Of a stretch of DNA of 6,841 nucleotides, positions 4,799-6,841 are shown piece by piece. Location: assembly GCA_934215405.1 (NCBI GenBank), contig CAKPZU010000112.1, positions 1-6,841 of the forward strand, read 5' to 3'. The notes under the pieces were generated by a model. The model did no database searches, was not told the origin of the DNA, and saw only the letters and a program-made list of their open reading frames with translations. How positions within the stretch are numbered: position 1 is the stretch's first letter; each line of letters starts with the position of its first letter. Both the position numbers and the translations under genes were made by a program. Source of the stretch: an uncultured Bacilli bacterium (GTDB lineage: Bacteria; Bacillota_I; Bacilli_A; RFN20; CAG-631).

Positions 4799-6841
4799 TT
4801 ACATTTCCTCGCTTTTTCTTTTAAGTGTTAAAACTACAAGTAAAGCAATAATAGTACTACTTACTGCAGTATTTCCTCTACATCCCTTCTTTGGATTATC
4901 TGGAACTATAATTTCTTTTAAGCTAATTTCAAGTTTATTATTTTCACTAACAACAAATGAATACTCATTTTTAGCATTTTTAGTTAAAGCATTACCATTT
5001 AGTTTAACCTCTACATCATCCCTTGATAATGTAAATGTTACAACATCTCCATCGTATAAAACATCATTTTTGTTTATATAATTAATTGTTATATCATCAT
5101 CAATAACAAGTTCAATATTTCTTTTTTCTTTAATAATATTTAATGAATTTGCTGAATTAACATTAATATTATCTAGTAGAATTGCTTTATTAGTTTTTAG
5201 ATTGATATATTTTGCGCCATCTAATGCTAATGTATTAGTTGCTATTTTTTCATAATCAACACAAATAGTAACTTCATTATCTTTAAATGTTAAGCCTAAT
5301 AAATGCTTTTTATTATCACTATATTTACTTAAATCGATATTAAAGCTTTCATTTTTTTCTTTTTCATTTGTCAATGTAAATGTTAATGTTGCATTATTTT
5401 CATTAATAAAATCAGTTAGTATATCAAAATCATTATACATACCATTTAAAGAAATATTGTTTGTAAGATTTAGCATTTTGTTATTATCTTTATTAACTAT
5501 TTCATTATTTAAGGTATCAATATTTAATAAAGTATCATTTTCAAATGTTTCCTTAAAGAATGAATCTAATAGGTGACAATCATCAAGCATTTTAATGCTT
5601 GCATCATCAAGATAAATAGTTCCACTTCCAGTATGCTCAATTCCAATTTGTAATGTTTTATCTTCATAGACATTGAATTCAACAATATTTTCAACAAATT
5701 GCTCTGATTTATTAATTTGCTTTTTAAATAAGATTTCTTTAGTTAAAGCATCACGAACAAATAAGTAACCATTTCCTTCATGTAGCATTGTTTTTATCGA
5801 TAATCTATAAAAACCTGCTCTTTCATATAAGCCTTGGTATAATTCACCATCATTATTAATAAAGCCACTATAGTTATAATTATCATCAATTTTTATAGTT
5901 CCAGTATCACCCTTATATGACCAATAAGCTAAGCCTGAAACAAAATTTGATTCATCAGCATAATTAGGTCCAAATCTTAAGTTTCTATCAAAGCCTCCAA
6001 GTACGAATTGAGATGGAGATTTTGTAGAATAATCATCATTATCTAAAACTAATAAATTAGTAACTGGAACTCTGTTATTTAATAAATACATTTCAAAGCC
6101 ATTTAAGTAAACATTATTATTAAAATAAACATCTCTAATTGGTGTATAATCAGCTTCTGTATTATTATAGGTATTTCTTTTACTATAGCCATAAAATGGA
6201 TCATCTGCCCATACACCAACACTTTTTTGTCCACCTAATACACAATCTTGTATATCAATATCACTAATAATATGATTACTTAAATTACTATCTCCAGTTC
6301 CCCAAGGAATAAAAGATACTCCGAAGCCACCCCATAAATAAGATGAACGCACCTTAATATTTTGTGTACTATTATCACCTTCGATATCTTGATGGAACCA
6401 TTTACCTCTATCATCATTATATTTAGTTGAAAAAACTAAGGCATCATCTGAAGTATAGGTCATACATCTTTCAACATATCCATCCTTTGCACAAGAAAAA
6501 GAAAAGCCATCTGAAGTAATACAGCCTATTTCACTTTCAATTACATTAGCATAATAAACATTTTCACAATTTTGATTAGCCATATGCCAACCATTTGCTC
6601 GTTTAATATTTATGTCAACTACATCAATATTTTTAGATAAATAGAAATATGTTGGACAAATATGAATAATACTATTACATGCAACATTCGTCCCTGGATC
6701 TCCTAAAAATTTAGCAGATTCAGTTTCTTCAATACCATTATCCATCATTCTAATTGTTCCACCACCAGTAATTCTTACATTTTCACAATTAGCTACGTAT
6801 AATAATGGATAATTAACTGTAGCACAAGCATGACACCACAT
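4799..6841 (-). CDS. GH28-like right-handed beta-helix protein with CBM-like region and C-terminal membrane anchor (5' end outside window)
   Basis: The frame runs from the window edge to TAA at 4801-4799 (680 codons). The ATG at 6841 is at the boundary, lacks a signal peptide and is followed at once by beta-helix sequence, so it is not the true start. Residues 17-270 carry the helix pattern: ENVRITGGGTI opens as polygalacturonase-like families do, and TSDG (Asp111) and SDDA (Asp132/133) have the 21/22 spacing of the three catalytic aspartates of GH28. The GHG His is replaced by GFG (172-174) and no RIK motif is seen, so the substrate may not be polygalacturonate. Residues 297-419 resemble a jelly-roll CBM (NFVSGLAYWSYKG... 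to IYLDDASI). Residues 430-580 are beta-rich and LamG-like, and 584-644 look like a small Ig or repeat-like domain. Residues 651-680 are a Cys-containing motif, a hydrophobic stretch and a basic tail. A surface-bound polysaccharide-cleaving role is likely but unproven. Confidence 0.82.
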   Translation of the reverse strand: MWCHACATVNYPLLYVANCENVRITGGGTIRMMDNGIEETESAKFLGDPGTNVACNSIIHICPTYFYLSKNIDVVDINIKRANGWHMANQNCENVYYANVIESEIGCITSDGFSFSCAKDGYVERCMTYTSDDALVFSTKYNDDRGKWFHQDIEGDNSTQNIKVRSSYLWGGFGVSFIPWGTGDSNLSNHIISDIDIQDCVLGGQKSVGVWADDPFYGYSKRNTYNNTEADYTPIRDVYFNNNVYLNGFEMYLLNNRVPVTNLLVLDNDDYSTKSPSQFVLGGFDRNLRFGPNYADESNFVSGLAYWSYKGDTGTIKIDDNYNYSGFINNDGELYQGLYERAGFYRLSIKTMLHEGNGYLFVRDALTKEILFKKQINKSEQFVENIVEFNVYEDKTLQIGIEHTGSGTIYLDDASIKMLDDCHLLDSFFKETFENDTLLNIDTLNNEIVNKDNNKMLNLTNNISLNGMYNDFDILTDFINENNATLTFTLTNEKEKNESFNIDLSKYSDNKKHLLGLTFKDNEVTICVDYEKIATNTLALDGAKYINLKTNKAILLDNINVNSANSLNIIKEKRNIELVIDDDITINYINKNDVLYDGDVVTFTLSRDDVEVKLNGNALTKNAKNEYSFVVSENNKLEISLKEIIVPDNPKKGCRGNTAVSSTIIALLVVLTLKRKSEEM
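4806..4810 (-). promoter_or_regulatory. Ribosome binding site of the secreted two-module protein, inside the upstream gene
   Basis: The minus strand reads GCGAGGAAATGTAAAATG. GAGGA lies eight bases before the ATG at 4797 and within the last codons of the beta-helix gene, whose TAA ends one base before that ATG. The arrangement supports cotranscription and probably coupled translation. Confidence 0.75.

Noticed and set aside
6839..6841. ATG at the window edge as the start of the beta-helix gene
   Set aside because: No signal peptide follows, beta-helix sequence begins within about 17 residues, and related enzymes have a longer N-terminal part; the true start must lie outside the window.
1..6841. 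Mycoplasma genetic code (TGA read as Trp)
   Set aside because: All conserved Trp positions checked use TGG, and the four long frames contain no in-frame TGA, so there is no sign of reassignment.
1..6841. CRISPR arrays, tRNA or rRNA genes, insertion sequences, LPXTG sorting motifs
   Set aside because: None was seen on reading both strands; the only repeats are the Ser/Glu stalks and the 10-bp promoter duplication.

Overview
The window is strongly AT-rich. All four recognisable genes lie on the minus strand and encode exported or surface-anchored proteins. The picture fits a low-GC Gram-positive-derived bacterium of the Bacilli/Mollicutes kind, for example an uncultured gut lineage related to Acholeplasmatales, RF39 or Erysipelotrichales. 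The signs are lipoprotein signal peptides followed by Ser/Glu-rich linkers, Shine-Dalgarno sites, a CcpA-type cre operator and no LPXTG motif. Reading frames of several hundred codons stay open with TGA as stop and TGG as Trp, so the code is the standard bacterial one and not the Mycoplasma code. The taxonomic guess is inference.

Transcription order is right to left. At 6841-4799 is the 3' part of a large right-handed beta-helix protein of the GH28 (polygalacturonase-like) type. It carries a jelly-roll CBM-like region, a further beta-rich region and a C-terminal Cys/transmembrane/basic-tail anchor. One base later a secreted two-module protein begins (4797-3271). Nine bases after that comes a lipoprotein that joins a lectin-like beta module to an SGNH esterase/deacetylase domain (3261-1612). 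These spacings make the three genes a tight operon, closed by an intrinsic terminator at 1585-1611 that abuts the last stop codon.

After the terminator, a separate promoter (-35 TTGAAA, 17 bp, -10 CATAAT) overlaps a consensus-matching cre operator. It drives a second lipoprotein (1458 to beyond position 1) whose 3' end lies outside the window.

The unifying feature is one beta module of roughly 165 residues, found in three of the four proteins. It occurs once in the SGNH lipoprotein, twice in the secreted protein, and once plus the start of another in the cre-controlled lipoprotein. Its signature runs FD..., SSxxxxFRxWD, GWxK, ESDFxxG, SWxT. In two of these proteins it alternates with short helical FIVAR-like segments. 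The likely reading is a small cell-surface glycan-degrading locus: a backbone-cleaving beta-helix enzyme, an ester-removing enzyme, and binding proteins that share one adhesin or carbohydrate-binding module, at least part of it under carbon catabolite control. The substrate cannot be read from the sequence. Pectin-like or other acetylated polysaccharide is a guess from the enzyme families.
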